A stretch of DNA of 64,000 nucleotides from Nocardioides daeguensis (GTDB lineage: Bacteria; Actinomycetota; Actinomycetes; Propionibacteriales; Nocardioidaceae): contig NZ_JAHTKU010000011.1 of the NCBI RefSeq assembly GCF_019192965.1, positions 62,001 to 126,000 on the forward strand, in the 5' to 3' direction. A program made the position numbers and the translations under genes. The notes beneath the pieces are model-generated. The model saw nothing but the letters and a program-made list of their open reading frames with translations. It was not told the DNA's origin and did no database searches. Shown piece after piece: positions 16,781 to 26,375 of the stretch. The first letter of the stretch is position 1. Each line of letters opens with the position of its first letter.

Positions 16781-18034
16781 GTGAGCGAACGCATCGGCTG
16801 GAGATACACGGTCCTCGTCCCCGCCGTGTTGGCGCTGCTCTCGATGATCGGGCCCTTCAGCATCGACACGCCGTTCCCGGCGTTCCCGGAGATGGGCCGC
16901 GACCTCGGCGTCGACACCGGTGCGCTGCAGCTGATCGTCACCGTCTACCTCGGCTCGTTCGCGCTGATGAGCGTCTTCCACGGCCCGCTGTCGGACGCCG
17001 TCGGTCGGCGCCCGGTCATGGTCGGCGGGGTCGCGGTCTACGTCCTCGCGTCCCTGGGCTGCATGGTCGCGGGCAGCCTGCCGGTCCTGCTGGCGTTCCG
17101 CGCCCTGCAGGGGCTGAGCGCCGGCGGGGCGACGATCGTCAGCCGGACCGTGATCCGCGACCTGTTCGACGGTCCGCAGGCCCAGAAGCTGATGAGCCGG
17201 GTCGCGGTCATCTTCGGTCTCGCGCCGGCGATCGGTCCGATCCTCGGCGGCGCGCTGCTCCAGCTCGGCCCGTGGGAGCTGATCTTCGGCTTCCAGGCCG
17301 GCCTCGGCGTGCTGCTGATCCTGGCCGTGGTCTTCCTCCTGCCCGAGACACACCCGCGCGAGCGGCGGGTCCCCCTACGGGTCGGCGCCGTCCTCGGCGG
17401 CCTGGTCGAGGTCGGCCGGGTCGGCGCCTTCCACCGCCTCGGCTGGGCGACCGCACTGGTCTTCGGCGCCCAGTTCCTCTACATCGGCGGCGCCGCGATC
17501 TTCGTCGTCGACGTGCTCGGCGAGGGCGAGCTCGACTTCTGGAAGCTCTTCGTCCCCATGATCGGCTCGATGATGCTCGGCTCCTGGCTCTGCGGTCGCG
17601 CCGCCGGGCGGATCTCCGCCCGCCGCCTCGTCTCCTGGGGCTGCACGACGTCCTTCGCCGGCGGTGTGATCGGCGTGGTCGTCGCGGCGCTCGGCGCCGG
17701 TGACGAGCTGCCCTGGGCCGTCGTCGGCGTCTCCCTCATCGCCCTCGGCAACGGCGTCACCTACCCGACCCTGCAGCTGATGATGCTCGACCGCTTCCCG
17801 CTCCGCCGCGGCGCCGTGGTCTCGCTGGCCACCTTCGTCGCCCTTCTGCTCAACGCCGTGACGGCCGTGGCCGTCGTCCCCGTGATCGGTGGCTCGGGCC
17901 TCGGCTTCGCCGTCGCCGCACTGATCGGCGTCGGCGCCGGCCAGCTGTGCTGGAGCTGGCACTGCGCCGTCGAGGACCGGGACTGCGCGGTGTCCGGGGA
18001 CGTGGGTGAGCGGGAGCCGGTCGAGCTGCTGTAG
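16781..18034 (+). CDS. Bcr/CflA-type MFS drug-efflux transporter
   Basis: A ~417-residue major facilitator with 12 predicted helices. The D-x2-[GS]-R-R signature appears as [14 protein letters not shown] between helices 2 and 3, and the Bcr/CflA pattern is seen in [16 protein letters not shown] near the start. It should export small molecules by proton antiport. GTG 16781 is preferred because AATGAT lies 6 nt upstream; a GTG at 16763 is also in frame. Divergent from glgB with a 35-bp gap. The stop is followed by the hairpins at 18041-18110. Confidence 0.85.
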   Translation: MSERIGWRYTVLVPAVLALLSMIGPFSIDTPFPAFPEMGRDLGVDTGALQLIVTVYLGSFALMSVFHGPLSDAVGRRPVMVGGVAVYVLASLGCMVAGSLPVLLAFRALQGLSAGGATIVSRTVIRDLFDGPQAQKLMSRVAVIFGLAPAIGPILGGALLQLGPWELIFGFQAGLGVLLILAVVFLLPETHPRERRVPLRVGAVLGGLVEVGRVGAFHRLGWATALVFGAQFLYIGGAAIFVVDVLGEGELDFWKLFVPMIGSMMLGSWLCGRAAGRISARRLVSWGCTTSFAGGVIGVVVAALGAGDELPWAVVGVSLIALGNGVTYPTLQLMMLDRFPLRRGAVVSLATFVALLLNAVTAVAVVPVIGGSGLGFAVAALIGVGAGQLCWSWHCAVEDRDCAVSGDVGEREPVELL

Positions 18035-18040
18035 GCGGCT

Positions 18041-18110
18041 GCATGGATCCCCGGACGTCCGGGGATCCATGCGCTTGTCAGGGGTTGCAACGCCTGACAG
18101 GCGCATGGAT
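18041..18110. terminator. Two overlapping, mutually exclusive hairpins after the MFS gene
   Basis: 18041-18072 is a perfect 32-bp palindrome centred on GGAC/GTCC. A second stem pairs 18065-18082 with 18093-18110, with one G-U. The two share 18065-18072, so only one can form fully. The position suits termination of the MFS transcript. Confidence 0.65.
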
Positions 18111-18273
18111 TGCGTCTCCGTGGTGACGCCTGGGGCTGGTGGGAGCTCGACGCTGCCGAGGTCGCGCGCCCTGGACGCTCGCGCCGAGCCTGCGCAACCG
18201 CTGGAGCGCTGTGCTGCGGGGACCTTCAGGACATGGGTCAGCGCGAGCCGGTCGAGCTGCGGTCGACGCAGAA

Positions 18274-18792
18274 TCAGTCCCCGCGTCGCCAGGTCTGCCG
18301 TGGCGCGTAGCCGCCGCGCCGCAGCCAGTGCTCGGTGTACACGATCCGGTCCGGCGTGATCACGGTCAGCGGATCCGAGGGTGGCTCGGACAGCGAGCGC
18401 CCGCGCTCGACGTGGTCGGCCTGCCAGCGCACCGCCTCCCAGTAGCCGTCGGCATCGGGGTGATCGCGCTCGAGGGTGCGTGCGGTGCCGAACAGCTGGA
18501 CGCCGCGGCTGCTGGCCTGGCCGACGAGCGGGGCCACGATCCCGGCCGAGACCCGCGGGTCGCGGGCCAGGTTGCGCGACTTCGGCGACGCGTTCCAGCT
18601 GGTGTAGAAGATCTCGAGCCCCAGGCTGAAGAAGCGGACCGGCGTGGCTGCGGGGGAGCCGTCGGCGTTGACGGTGGCGATCACCGCGGTGTTCTGGCTC
18701 GAGAGCAGGTTGAGGATCCGTTCCTCGAGCTGGTCGCGGGGGAGCGCGGCGTCGGGGGACGGGCCGGCGAGCCAGGGGTTGGTGACGGGCAT
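18274..18792 (-). CDS. Pyridoxamine 5'-phosphate oxidase-family FMN-barrel protein
   Basis: A 172-residue split-barrel flavin-binding protein. The body shows the family pattern NTAVIATVNADGSPAATPVRFFSL, then a mid-strand SPKSRNLARDPRVSAGIV. This family includes PNPOx, F420-dependent reductases and heme-degrading enzymes, so the activity is not fixed by sequence alone; lack of the PNPOx C-terminal signature argues against true PdxH. The ATG at 18792 has AGAGGA about 6 nt upstream. Divergent from the amidase gene, 39 bp apart. The roughly 240 bp after its stop hold only the hairpins and a duplicated tail of the MFS gene. Confidence 0.75.
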   Translation of the reverse strand: MPVTNPWLAGPSPDAALPRDQLEERILNLLSSQNTAVIATVNADGSPAATPVRFFSLGLEIFYTSWNASPKSRNLARDPRVSAGIVAPLVGQASSRGVQLFGTARTLERDHPDADGYWEAVRWQADHVERGRSLSEPPSDPLTVITPDRIVYTEHWLRRGGYAPRQTWRRGD

Positions 18793-18831
18793 GCCCGATC
18801 CTCTCGCGGCCGGATGGACCATCATGCGGGT

Positions 18832-19596
18832 ATGGCCCGTCTCGTGGTGCTCGCCGTCCTCGCCGCCCTGCTCACGCCCGCCACTCCAGCACCGGCGCAA
18901 CCGTCGGCGGCGACCCGCGCCGAGCTGCCGCTCGCCGGACGGGTGGTCGTCATCGACCCGGGCCACCAGCTCGGCAACTCCCGGCACCGCGCCGAGATCA
19001 ACCAGCCCGTCGACGCCGGCAACGGCCAGCGCAAGCCCTGCAACACCACGGGTACGGCGACCAACGGCGGCTTCCCCGAGGCGACGTTCGTCTGGCGCGT
19101 GGCCCGCGCGCTCACCCGGCGGCTGCGCGCGCTCGGCGCCGAGGTCGTGCTCACCCGCACCACCAACAGCCGCGACGACTGGGGCCCGTGCGTCGACGTC
19201 CGCGGCCGGCTCGGCAACGCGGGCTTCCGCGGCTGGGACCGGCCGGCCGACCTCAAGCTCAGCATCCACGGCGACGGCTCGCTGAGCGGCGGCCACGGGT
19301 TCCACGTCATCGTCGCGGCCAAGCCGGACGGTCGCGCCGCCTCGACGTCCTTCGGCCGCACCGTCCGCGGCGCCCTCCACGACCGCGGATTCCGCGACGC
19401 CACCTACACGGCCGGCGGCCGTGGCTTCACCTACCGCTCCGACCTCGCCACGCTCAACCTGTCCGAGGTCCCGACCGCGATGGTCGAGCTCGGCAACATG
19501 CGCAGCGCCGCCGACGCCCGGGTGATGGCCTCGGCGAAGGGGCAGCGGAGGTACGCCGCGGCGCTCGCCGCAGCCGTCCGCCGCCACCTGCGCTGA
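18832..19596 (+). CDS. Secreted N-acetylmuramoyl-L-alanine amidase (Amidase_3)
   Basis: A 254-residue cell-wall amidase, expected to cleave the bond between N-acetylmuramic acid and the stem peptide outside the membrane. A signal peptide covers about residues 1-25. The Amidase_3 zinc ligands are visible: His in VVIDPGHQ, Glu in GGFPEATF and His in LSIHGDGS, with the catalytic Glu in AMVELGNM. No separate wall-binding domain is present. The ATG at 18832 is preferred, with CATCAT 6 nt upstream as a possible -10. Its 3' end overlaps the convergent maltokinase frame by 143 nt. Confidence 0.88.
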   Translation: MARLVVLAVLAALLTPATPAPAQPSAATRAELPLAGRVVVIDPGHQLGNSRHRAEINQPVDAGNGQRKPCNTTGTATNGGFPEATFVWRVARALTRRLRALGAEVVLTRTTNSRDDWGPCVDVRGRLGNAGFRGWDRPADLKLSIHGDGSLSGGHGFHVIVAAKPDGRAASTSFGRTVRGALHDRGFRDATYTAGGRGFTYRSDLATLNLSEVPTAMVELGNMRSAADARVMASAKGQRRYAAALAAAVRRHLR

Positions 19597-20929
19597 GTCG
19601 CGCCACCCCCGCGAGCGGGATCGGCAGCCAGGTGGGGCGGTTGCGCGCCTCGTAGACGCACTCGTAGACCGCCTTGTCGACGACGTAGGCGGTGAGCAGG
19701 GCCCGGCCGGTCGGGGAGAGCCCCGCCTCGCCGCAGTACGCCGCCAGGAACGCCTTGCGGTTGCGCCGCGCCCACTCGTCGGCGCGGACGCCGCGCTGGT
19801 GCAGCACGTCCGGATCCTCCTCGGGCATCGCCTCCGCGACCGCGTGCGGGGCGTAGTCGAAGGAGCGGAGCATGCCGGCGACGTCGCGCCAGGGGGAGTC
19901 GGGGAGCACCCGCTCGGCCAGCGGCTTGGCGGGCTCACCCTCGAAGTCGACCAGCTTCCAGCCGAGCACGGTGCGCAGGGTCTGGCCGAGGTGGAGATCG
20001 CCGTGCACCCGCTGGACGGGTACGGCGCCCAGGTCGGCCACCGCCGCGAAGACGCGCTGCGCGGCGGAGGCGTGTTCCGCGAGCTGGGGAACCACCTCGA
20101 CGGAGGCCGCCAGCCGGGTGCGCATCGCCGCGGCCAGGTCGGCGCCGTCGACGGAGGAGACCGGGAACGACGTCGCCAGCTGCGCGTGCACCTCGGCGAG
20201 CGCGGTGCCGAGCCGGGCGGCCTCGCTGGCGAAGTCGCCGCCGACCTCCTCGGCGTGCAGGTCGGCCTCGGCGAACAGGTCACGGACGCTGGCCAGGGCC
20301 AGGTCCCAGCCGTCGCTGGCGGTGCGCAGGAACTGTTGGAGCATCCCGAGCTGGAGGTCCTCGACCTCGATCCAGCCGTAGAGCTGGGCGACGTGGGTCG
20401 ACCCGGCCTCGGTCAGCACCCGGTGGGTGGTGATGTCCGGGTTCTCGCCGGGCGTCACCTTCCGGAACAGCTTGAGCACCGAGTCCTCGCCGAACAGCAC
20501 CGACGAGTTCGACTGCTCGCCGCTGAACAGGCTGCCGGGCGCGTCGAGGTCGAGGTCGTGCCCCGAGAGTCGCACGAAGCCGGGACGTTCACCGAAGGCC
20601 CGCAGCAGGTGCGCCATCGCGGCCCGGTCAGCCGGGGCGTCGTACGCCGGCCGGCCGGTCCCGTCGTCGGGCCAGTGCCCGACCAGGGCGTGCTCCAGAC
20701 GCTCCTGCGGCTCGTCGTACAGCGCGAGGGGGACCTGGTAGAGCTCACGCTGGTCCTCGGCCTGACCGGAGCCCGTCGACGGGTAGGTGACCTCGACCAG
20801 GAGCAGCACCACCTCCGGCGCGGCGCCCAGGCGCAGCAGTTCGCGGGTGCCCGTGACGGTGAACGCGCGCCCCTTGCCGCCGAACCAGCGGCTGCGCTCG
20901 AGGAACGGGGCGAGGAACGAGTCGGTCAC
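19454..20929 (-). CDS. mak: Maltokinase (Pep2-type)
   Basis: A 491-residue kinase that phosphorylates maltose with ATP to maltose 1-phosphate, the donor for GlgE. The catalytic loop is [14 protein letters not shown] and the metal-binding segment is [11 protein letters not shown]. The GTG start overlaps the treS stop by 4 nt (GTGA), so translation is probably coupled. The natural end should be near [15 protein letters not shown], where family members stop, but the frame continues about 40 residues into the antisense of the amidase gene before a stop at 19454. An internal [10 protein letters not shown] segment, absent from the family, matches a REP-like repeat (20761-20783). Confidence 0.92.
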   Translation of the reverse strand: MTDSFLAPFLERSRWFGGKGRAFTVTGTRELLRLGAAPEVVLLLVEVTYPSTGSGQAEDQRELYQVPLALYDEPQERLEHALVGHWPDDGTGRPAYDAPADRAAMAHLLRAFGERPGFVRLSGHDLDLDAPGSLFSGEQSNSSVLFGEDSVLKLFRKVTPGENPDITTHRVLTEAGSTHVAQLYGWIEVEDLQLGMLQQFLRTASDGWDLALASVRDLFAEADLHAEEVGGDFASEAARLGTALAEVHAQLATSFPVSSVDGADLAAAMRTRLAASVEVVPQLAEHASAAQRVFAAVADLGAVPVQRVHGDLHLGQTLRTVLGWKLVDFEGEPAKPLAERVLPDSPWRDVAGMLRSFDYAPHAVAEAMPEEDPDVLHQRGVRADEWARRNRKAFLAAYCGEAGLSPTGRALLTAYVVDKAVYECVYEARNRPTWLPIPLAGVARLSAGGGGRLRRAPRRTSAAPSPRPSPGRRRRCACCRARPSRSGPRTG

Positions 20930-22623
20930 AGCACCGGCCTTCCGGTCGTCTCCGGATCCGTCAACCGGAACCAGTAGAAGCCGTGCCCGCTCAGCGTCAG
21001 GAGATACGGGAGCTCGCCGATCCGGGGGAACGGGACGCCGCCGAGCAGCTCGACCGGGACCCGGCCCTCGAAGCGGCGCAGGTCGAGCTCCACCGGCTGC
21101 GGGAAGCGGGAGAGGTTGTTGACGCAGAGGATCACGTCGTCCTCCGCGTGCTCGCGGACGTAGGACAGCACCGTCGGGTTCGAGCCGCCGAGGTCGGCGA
21201 ACGTGCCGAGCCCGAACGCGTCGTGCTGCCGGCGGATGTGGATCATCCGCCGGGTCCAGTGCAGCAGCGAGGAGGGGTTCTCCAGCTGCGCCTCGACATT
21301 GACGCTCTGGTAGCCGTAGACCGGGTCCTGGATCGCTGGCAGGTGCAGCTTGCCGGGGGTGGCCGAGGAGAAGCCGGCGTTGCGGTCGGGGGTCCACTGC
21401 ATCGGCGTGCGGACGCCGTCGCGGTCACCGAGCCAGATGTTGTCGCCCATCCCGATCTCGTCGCCGTAGTAGAGGACGGGCGAGCCCGGCAGCGAGAGCA
21501 GCAGCGCGGTGAACAGCTCGATCTGGTTGGTGTCGTTGTCGAGCAGCGGCGCCAGCCGGCGGCGGATGCCGATGTTGGCCTTCATCCGGGGGTCCTTGGC
21601 GTACTCGCCCCACATGTAGTCGCGGTCCTCGTCGGCGACCATCTCCAGGGTCAGCTCGTCGTGGTTGCGCAAGAAGATGCCCCACTGACAGCCGGACGGG
21701 ATGTCCGGTGTCTGGTCCATGATCTCCGAGATCGGGAAGCGGGACTCGCGCCGCACCGCCATGAAGATGCGAGGCATCACCGGGAAGTGGAAGGCCATGT
21801 GGCACTCGTCGCCGCCGACGGCCGGGTCGCCGAAGTACTCGACGACGTCGGTCGGCCACTGGTTGGCCTCGCACAGCAGCACCCGGCCCGGGTAGTTGTC
21901 GTCGACGAACCTGCGGACCTTGCGCAGGAACTCGTGGGTCTCGGGGAGGTTCTCGCCGTTGGTCCCCGGTCGCTCGTAGAGGTACGGCACCGCGTCGAGC
22001 CGGAACCCGTCGAGGCCCATGTCGAGCCAGAACGCCATCGCCTCCAGCATCGCGTCGTGGACCTTGGGGTTGTCGAAGTTGAGGTCGGGCTGGTGGTGGA
22101 AGAACCGGTGCCAGTAGTACTGGCCGCGGGTCTGGTCCCAGGTCCAGTTCGACGGCTCGGTGTCGACGAAGATGATCCGCGCGTCCTGGTAGAGCTCATC
22201 GGTGTCGGACCAGACGTAGAAGTCGCCGTACGGGCCGTCGGGGTCGGTGCGCGAGGCCTGGAACCACGGGTGCGCGTCACTGGTGTGGTTCATCACGAAG
22301 TCGATGATCACCCGGATCCCGCGCTCGTGCGCGGCGTCGAGGAAGGCGTGGAAGTCCTCGACCGTGCCGCACTCGGGGAGGATGTTCGTGTAGTCGGCGA
22401 CGTCGTACCCGCCGTCACGCAGCGGCGAGGTGAAGAACGGCGGCACCCACAGGCAGTCGACGCCCAGCCACTGCAGGTAGTCGAGCTTCTCGGTCAGTCC
22501 CCGGAAGTCACCCGTGCCGTCGGCGTTGGAGTCGCGGAACGAGCGGACCAGCACCTCGTAGAAGACGGCGGTGCGGAACCACTCGGGCTCCTCGTTGAGG
22601 ACGATCGACTCGGCCCTGGTCAT
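20926..22623 (-). CDS. treS: Trehalose synthase (maltose alpha-D-glucosyltransferase)
   Basis: A 565-residue GH13 enzyme that interconverts trehalose and maltose. It opens with [19 protein letters not shown], typical of TreS. The nucleophile is in [15 protein letters not shown], the acid/base in LLCEANQWP and the stabilising Asp in [12 protein letters not shown]. It is the single-domain form, without the fused maltokinase some bacteria have, consistent with a separate mak gene. Its ATG overlaps the glgE stop by 4 nt (ATGA) and its stop overlaps the mak start, making a tight glgE-treS-mak operon. Confidence 0.95.
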   Translation of the reverse strand: MTRAESIVLNEEPEWFRTAVFYEVLVRSFRDSNADGTGDFRGLTEKLDYLQWLGVDCLWVPPFFTSPLRDGGYDVADYTNILPECGTVEDFHAFLDAAHERGIRVIIDFVMNHTSDAHPWFQASRTDPDGPYGDFYVWSDTDELYQDARIIFVDTEPSNWTWDQTRGQYYWHRFFHHQPDLNFDNPKVHDAMLEAMAFWLDMGLDGFRLDAVPYLYERPGTNGENLPETHEFLRKVRRFVDDNYPGRVLLCEANQWPTDVVEYFGDPAVGGDECHMAFHFPVMPRIFMAVRRESRFPISEIMDQTPDIPSGCQWGIFLRNHDELTLEMVADEDRDYMWGEYAKDPRMKANIGIRRRLAPLLDNDTNQIELFTALLLSLPGSPVLYYGDEIGMGDNIWLGDRDGVRTPMQWTPDRNAGFSSATPGKLHLPAIQDPVYGYQSVNVEAQLENPSSLLHWTRRMIHIRRQHDAFGLGTFADLGGSNPTVLSYVREHAEDDVILCVNNLSRFPQPVELDLRRFEGRVPVELLGGVPFPRIGELPYLLTLSGHGFYWFRLTDPETTGRPVL

Positions 22624-24647
22624 GAGTGCCCCTTCACGGTCAGGATGTGCGCCGGCTGCGCAGGATCGAGCCGGACGTAGTTGTGCTCGCCCCAGGTCCA
22701 CGAAGCTCCGGTGAGCTCGTCGTGGACCGTGAACGAGGTCCCGGGCTCGAGGCCGAGCGCGGCGAGGTCGAGGTGGACCATCGACTCGCGGACCTGGTGC
22801 GGGTCGAGGCTGAGCACCACGACCACCGTGTCGTTCCCCGCCCGCTTCGACCAGGCCACGACGTGGTCGTCCTCGGCCTGGTGCAGGCGCAGGTTGCGCA
22901 GGAGCTGCAGCGCCGGGTGGGCCCGCCGGATCGCGTTGAGCCGGGTGACGTACGACGTCAGGCCGCTGCCGTCCGTCGTGCCGCTGGTGGCGGACGCCCA
23001 GTCCCGGACCCGGATCTGGTACTTCTCCGAGTCGAGGTACTCCTCGCTGCCCGGTCTGACCGCGACGTGCTCGCCGAGCTCGTAGCCGGCGTACATGCCC
23101 CAGCTGGGCGAGGACATCGCCGCCAGCACGGCGCGGATCCGGAAGGCGGCCGGGCCGCCGTACTGCAGGAACTCGTGGAGGATGTCGGGGGTGTTGACGA
23201 AGAAGTTCGGCCGGATCCGGTGCGCCGACTCCTGCGACACCTCGCGCAGGTAGTCCTCGACGTCGACCTTCTCGGTGCGCCAGGTGAAGTACGTGTAGGA
23301 CTGGTGGAACCCGATCGCTCCGAGGGTCTGCAGCATCGGCGGCTTGGTGAACGCCTCGGCGAGGAAGAGCACGTCGGGGTCGGTACGACGGACCTCGGCC
23401 AGCAGCCACTGCCAGAACGCGACCGGCTTGGTGTGGGGGTTGTCGACGCGGAAGATCCGCACGCCGTGGTCCATCCAGTGCCGGACGACGCGCAGCACCT
23501 CGGCGGCGATGCCGGCGGGGTCGTTGTCGAAGTTGACCGGGTAGATGTCCTGGTACTTCTTCGGCGGGTTCTCGGCGTAGGCGATCGTCCCGTCGGCACG
23601 GGTGGTGAACCACTCCGGGTGCGCGGCGACCCACGGATGGTCGGGTGCGCACTGCAGGGCGAGGTCGAGCGCGACCTCCAGGTCGAGCTCCTTGGCCGCC
23701 GCGACGAAGGCGTCGAAGTCCGTGATCGTGCCGAGGTCGGGGTGGACGGCGTCGTGACCGCCGTCCTTGCTGCCGATCGCCCAGGGCGAGCCCTTCCAGT
23801 CCGGGGGAGTGGGCTCGCCGTCGGGCAGCACGGTGTTGTTGGGGCCCTTGCGGTTGACCTCGCCGATCGGGTGGATCGGCGGCAGGTAGACGACGTCGAA
23901 GCCCATCGCGGCGACCGCGGGAAGCCGCTCGGCGGCCGTGCGGAAGGTGCCGCTGGTGACCTCGCCCGTCGCCGGGTCGTAGGTCGCGCCCTCGGAGCGC
24001 GGGAACAGCTCGTACCAGCTGCCGAACAGGGCGCGGGAGCGGTCGACGAAGACCGGGTACGGCCCCTCGACGGTGAGCAGGTCGCGCAGCGGGTGGGCCT
24101 CGAGGGTGGTGACCACCTCGGGCGACTCGAGCTGCGCGAGGCGGGCCTCGACCGGCCTCGTGTCGTCGCCGGCCGCGGCGATCGCGGCGCGCACGGTCTT
24201 CCCCTCGGCCTTCGTGAGACCGCCGCCGGCGAGAACCCGCTCGAACAGCAGCCGGCCCTCGGCGAACATCAGCTCCACGTCGACCCCGGCGCGGATCTTG
24301 ATGCCGGCGTCGTGGAACCAGGTGCCGAGCGGGCTCGACCAGGCGTGGATCTCGAAGGACCACGCGCCCTCGGCATCGGCGCTGACCCAGGCCTCGTACC
24401 GGTCCACGCTGAACCGGTCGCGCACCGGCAGGGCGTGCATCCGCACCGGCGGTCGTCGTACGCCGTCGGGGCCGACGAGCACCACCTCGGCCCCGAGGCG
24501 GTCGTGTCCCTCGCGGAACACGGTCGCCCGCACCGGGAAGGGCTCGCCCAGGCTGGCCTTGACGGGCAGGCGGCCGTTCTCGGGGGGATTGCTGGTTCCG
24601 GCCTCGAGGACCGGCGCGACGTCGATCACGGGGATGCGTCCGACCAT
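22620..24647 (-). CDS. glgE: Alpha-1,4-glucan:maltose-1-phosphate maltosyltransferase
   Basis: A 675-residue GH13 subfamily 3 enzyme that transfers maltosyl units from maltose 1-phosphate to alpha-1,4-glucan. N-terminal domains (about 1-200, [14 protein letters not shown] and onward) precede the catalytic barrel with [19 protein letters not shown], the nucleophile in [14 protein letters not shown] and the acid/base in [11 protein letters not shown]. The length matches mycobacterial and streptomycete GlgE. It is first in the operon: the ATG lies 6 nt from a TAGGTT hexamer (complement of 24654-24659). Confidence 0.96.
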   Translation of the reverse strand: MVGRIPVIDVAPVLEAGTSNPPENGRLPVKASLGEPFPVRATVFREGHDRLGAEVVLVGPDGVRRPPVRMHALPVRDRFSVDRYEAWVSADAEGAWSFEIHAWSSPLGTWFHDAGIKIRAGVDVELMFAEGRLLFERVLAGGGLTKAEGKTVRAAIAAAGDDTRPVEARLAQLESPEVVTTLEAHPLRDLLTVEGPYPVFVDRSRALFGSWYELFPRSEGATYDPATGEVTSGTFRTAAERLPAVAAMGFDVVYLPPIHPIGEVNRKGPNNTVLPDGEPTPPDWKGSPWAIGSKDGGHDAVHPDLGTITDFDAFVAAAKELDLEVALDLALQCAPDHPWVAAHPEWFTTRADGTIAYAENPPKKYQDIYPVNFDNDPAGIAAEVLRVVRHWMDHGVRIFRVDNPHTKPVAFWQWLLAEVRRTDPDVLFLAEAFTKPPMLQTLGAIGFHQSYTYFTWRTEKVDVEDYLREVSQESAHRIRPNFFVNTPDILHEFLQYGGPAAFRIRAVLAAMSSPSWGMYAGYELGEHVAVRPGSEEYLDSEKYQIRVRDWASATSGTTDGSGLTSYVTRLNAIRRAHPALQLLRNLRLHQAEDDHVVAWSKRAGNDTVVVVLSLDPHQVRESMVHLDLAALGLEPGTSFTVHDELTGASWTWGEHNYVRLDPAQPAHILTVKGHS

Positions 24648-24681
24648 GACTCGAACCTATCGAGTCCGTGATGGGGTGCGT

Positions 24682-25920
24682 CTAGCCGGACGTCAGGTCC
24701 CACACCTCCACGGCGTCGCCGGCGGCGAGCGGAGCGCCGTCGGCGGGGAGGTCGATGAGCGCGTCGGCGCCGGCGAACCAGCCGAGGAAGCCCGAGCCCG
24801 GCGGGCCCCAGGGGGCGACCGTCCCGGTGGTGCGGTCCAGGCGGGCGCGGCGCAGCTGGCGCTTGCCCCTCAGCGGCTGCAGCGGCTCGGTGAGCGTGGC
24901 GCGCACGACGGTGCGCTGCGGGCGCGGGTGCCCGAACGCCCGCCGCAGCGCGGGGCGGACGAACACCTCCCACGACGTCAGCGCGCTGACCGGGTTGCCG
25001 GGCAGGCAGACGACCGGTGTGTTGTCGACGAGGCCCGAGCCCTGGGGCATCCCGGGCTGCATCGCGACCTTCACGAACTCGACCCCGCGGGGCCCGAGGC
25101 CGTCCTTGACCACCTCGTAGGCCCCCGCGCTGACGCCGCCGCTCGTGATGACGAGGTCGATGTCGCCGGCGGCCAGCTCGCCGTCGAGCAGGGCGAGGAA
25201 GGTCGGCACGTCGTCCTCGACCCACAGCTTGCGCACCGCGACCCCGCCGGCCTCCTCGACGGCCGCCGCGAGCAGGACGCCGTTGGCGTCGCGGATCTGA
25301 CCGGAGCCCGGGGCGGGGTCCTCGGCCAGCTCGGAGCCGGTCGAGACGACCAGCACCCGCGGCCGGCGTCGTACGACGACCTCGCGGACGCCGAACGCCG
25401 CCAGCACGCCCAGCTGGGCCGGTCCCAGCGTCACGCCCGCGGGGAGGACCTCCTGGCCCTGCGCGACGTCGGAGCCGGCAGTGCGCACGAAGCTGCCCGT
25501 GGGTCGAGCCGCACGGATCTCGACCGTCTCGGTGCCGCCGTCGGTCACCTCCACCTCGACCACCGCGTCGGCGCCCCGGGGCACGGCGGCGCCGGTCATG
25601 ATCCGCCGCACCGTGCCCGGGGCCAGCTCGCCCACCGGTGCCCCGGCGGGGATGTCCTCCCCGACGCTCAACCGGACAGGGGAGTCCGCAGTGGCGGTCG
25701 CGACGTCGACCGCGCGGACGGCGTACCCGTCCATCCCGGAGTTGTCGAACGCCGGCAGCGGCTCCGGCGCCGTCACCGGCTCGACGAGGACCCGCCCGCG
25801 CGCCTGGTCCAGCGCGACCGTCTCGGTCGGCCACGGCCGGTCCGGTCCGTGGCCCGCGGCGAGGAGGGCGGCGACGTGGCGCTGGTGCTCGGGGACCGGG
25901 CGCAGGGGTGCGGTAGTCAT
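24682..25920 (-). CDS. moeA: Molybdopterin molybdotransferase
   Basis: A 412-residue MoeA that inserts molybdate into adenylylated molybdopterin in the last step of Moco synthesis. Visible are the N-terminal PLPAFDNSGMDGYAVRA, the MPT-binding domain segment VVSTGSELAEDPAPGSGQI, and LVITSGGVSAGAYEVVKDGL followed by CLPGNPVSALTSWEVFVRP. The C-terminal domain IV is present. ATG 25920 lies 7 nt from TAGGCT (complement of 25928-25933). It starts upstream of glgE on the same strand with a 34-bp gap; no other Moco genes are in the window. Confidence 0.93.
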   Translation of the reverse strand: MTTAPLRPVPEHQRHVAALLAAGHGPDRPWPTETVALDQARGRVLVEPVTAPEPLPAFDNSGMDGYAVRAVDVATATADSPVRLSVGEDIPAGAPVGELAPGTVRRIMTGAAVPRGADAVVEVEVTDGGTETVEIRAARPTGSFVRTAGSDVAQGQEVLPAGVTLGPAQLGVLAAFGVREVVVRRRPRVLVVSTGSELAEDPAPGSGQIRDANGVLLAAAVEEAGGVAVRKLWVEDDVPTFLALLDGELAAGDIDLVITSGGVSAGAYEVVKDGLGPRGVEFVKVAMQPGMPQGSGLVDNTPVVCLPGNPVSALTSWEVFVRPALRRAFGHPRPQRTVVRATLTEPLQPLRGKRQLRRARLDRTTGTVAPWGPPGSGFLGWFAGADALIDLPADGAPLAAGDAVEVWDLTSG

Positions 25921-25981
25921 CGGCGCCAGCCTAGGGCGCGGTCCGAGGTCGTCGCGTCGCCCGAGCCCGGGCCTTGAGTCC

Positions 25982-26118
25982 GTCGAGTAGCCCGAGGCGC
26001 TAGCCGAGGGCGTATCGAGACGCGGTGACGTGCTGCAGCAAACCGCCCTGCGCGACGAGATGGATCTCGATACGGCGGTCGCAGCGCCTCGCAAGCTCGG
26101 CGCTGCGCGCCTACTCGA
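25982..26118. repeat. Imperfect inverted-repeat (REP-like) element
   Basis: TCGAGTAG at 25983-25990 is matched by its complement CTACTCGA at 26111-26118, and GTATCGAGA at 26012-26020 by TCTCGATAC at 26065-26073. The intervening sequence is GC-rich with 'gcgctcgc'-type words. This resembles the dispersed palindromic intergenic repeats common in Nocardioides-type genomes. Confidence 0.6.
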
Positions 26119-26190
26119 TCTCCCTGCCTGATCCGGTGCGGCGCGAGCGCGCGAGCCCCGCCCCCCCGCCCCGCCCGGGGGCGCGGCGCG

Positions 26191-26204
26191 CCCCCCCCCC
26201 CCCC
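26191..26204 (+). repeat. 14-nt cytosine homopolymer
   Basis: An uninterrupted run of 14 C in the moeA-glgP gap, preceded by other C-rich runs from about 26158. It lies about 170 bp before glgP and is not inside a gene. Confidence 0.9.
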
Positions 26205-26219
26205 ACCGGGACAGTGAAC

Positions 26220-26299
26220 GACGGGCGAGGCGGCCCCCATGACTCCACCCCGCCCGTCGGTACCACCCCAACGGCCTGGGGCGGGTCCGCGTTACGCGG
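26220..26299 (+). promoter_or_regulatory. Hairpin-rich stretch upstream of glgP
   Basis: Three small stems follow one another: GACGGGCG (26220-26227) with 26251-26258, CCCCA (26266-26270) with 26277-26281, and CCGCG (26287-26291) with 26295-26299. If transcription starts near TACCGT (26364-26369), these lie upstream of the transcript; with an earlier promoter they would be a structured leader. Function unknown. Confidence 0.35.
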
Positions 26300-26375
26300 A
26301 ACCCCGTGTCGCATCTAACCCCGCGTTCACGGACACGTATTGGATCGTTCAAGTCAGATTGGTTACCGTCGGTCC

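Noticed and set aside
18110..18310. A 66-residue ORF overlapping the FMN-barrel gene 3' end
   Set aside because: It overlaps the well-supported gene on the other strand and its only recognisable part is the duplicated tail of the MFS gene.
26191..26204. Phase-variable promoter tract
   Set aside because: The C run lies about 170 bp before glgP, outside a plausible promoter spacing, and may simply be a homopolymer; kept only as a repeat.
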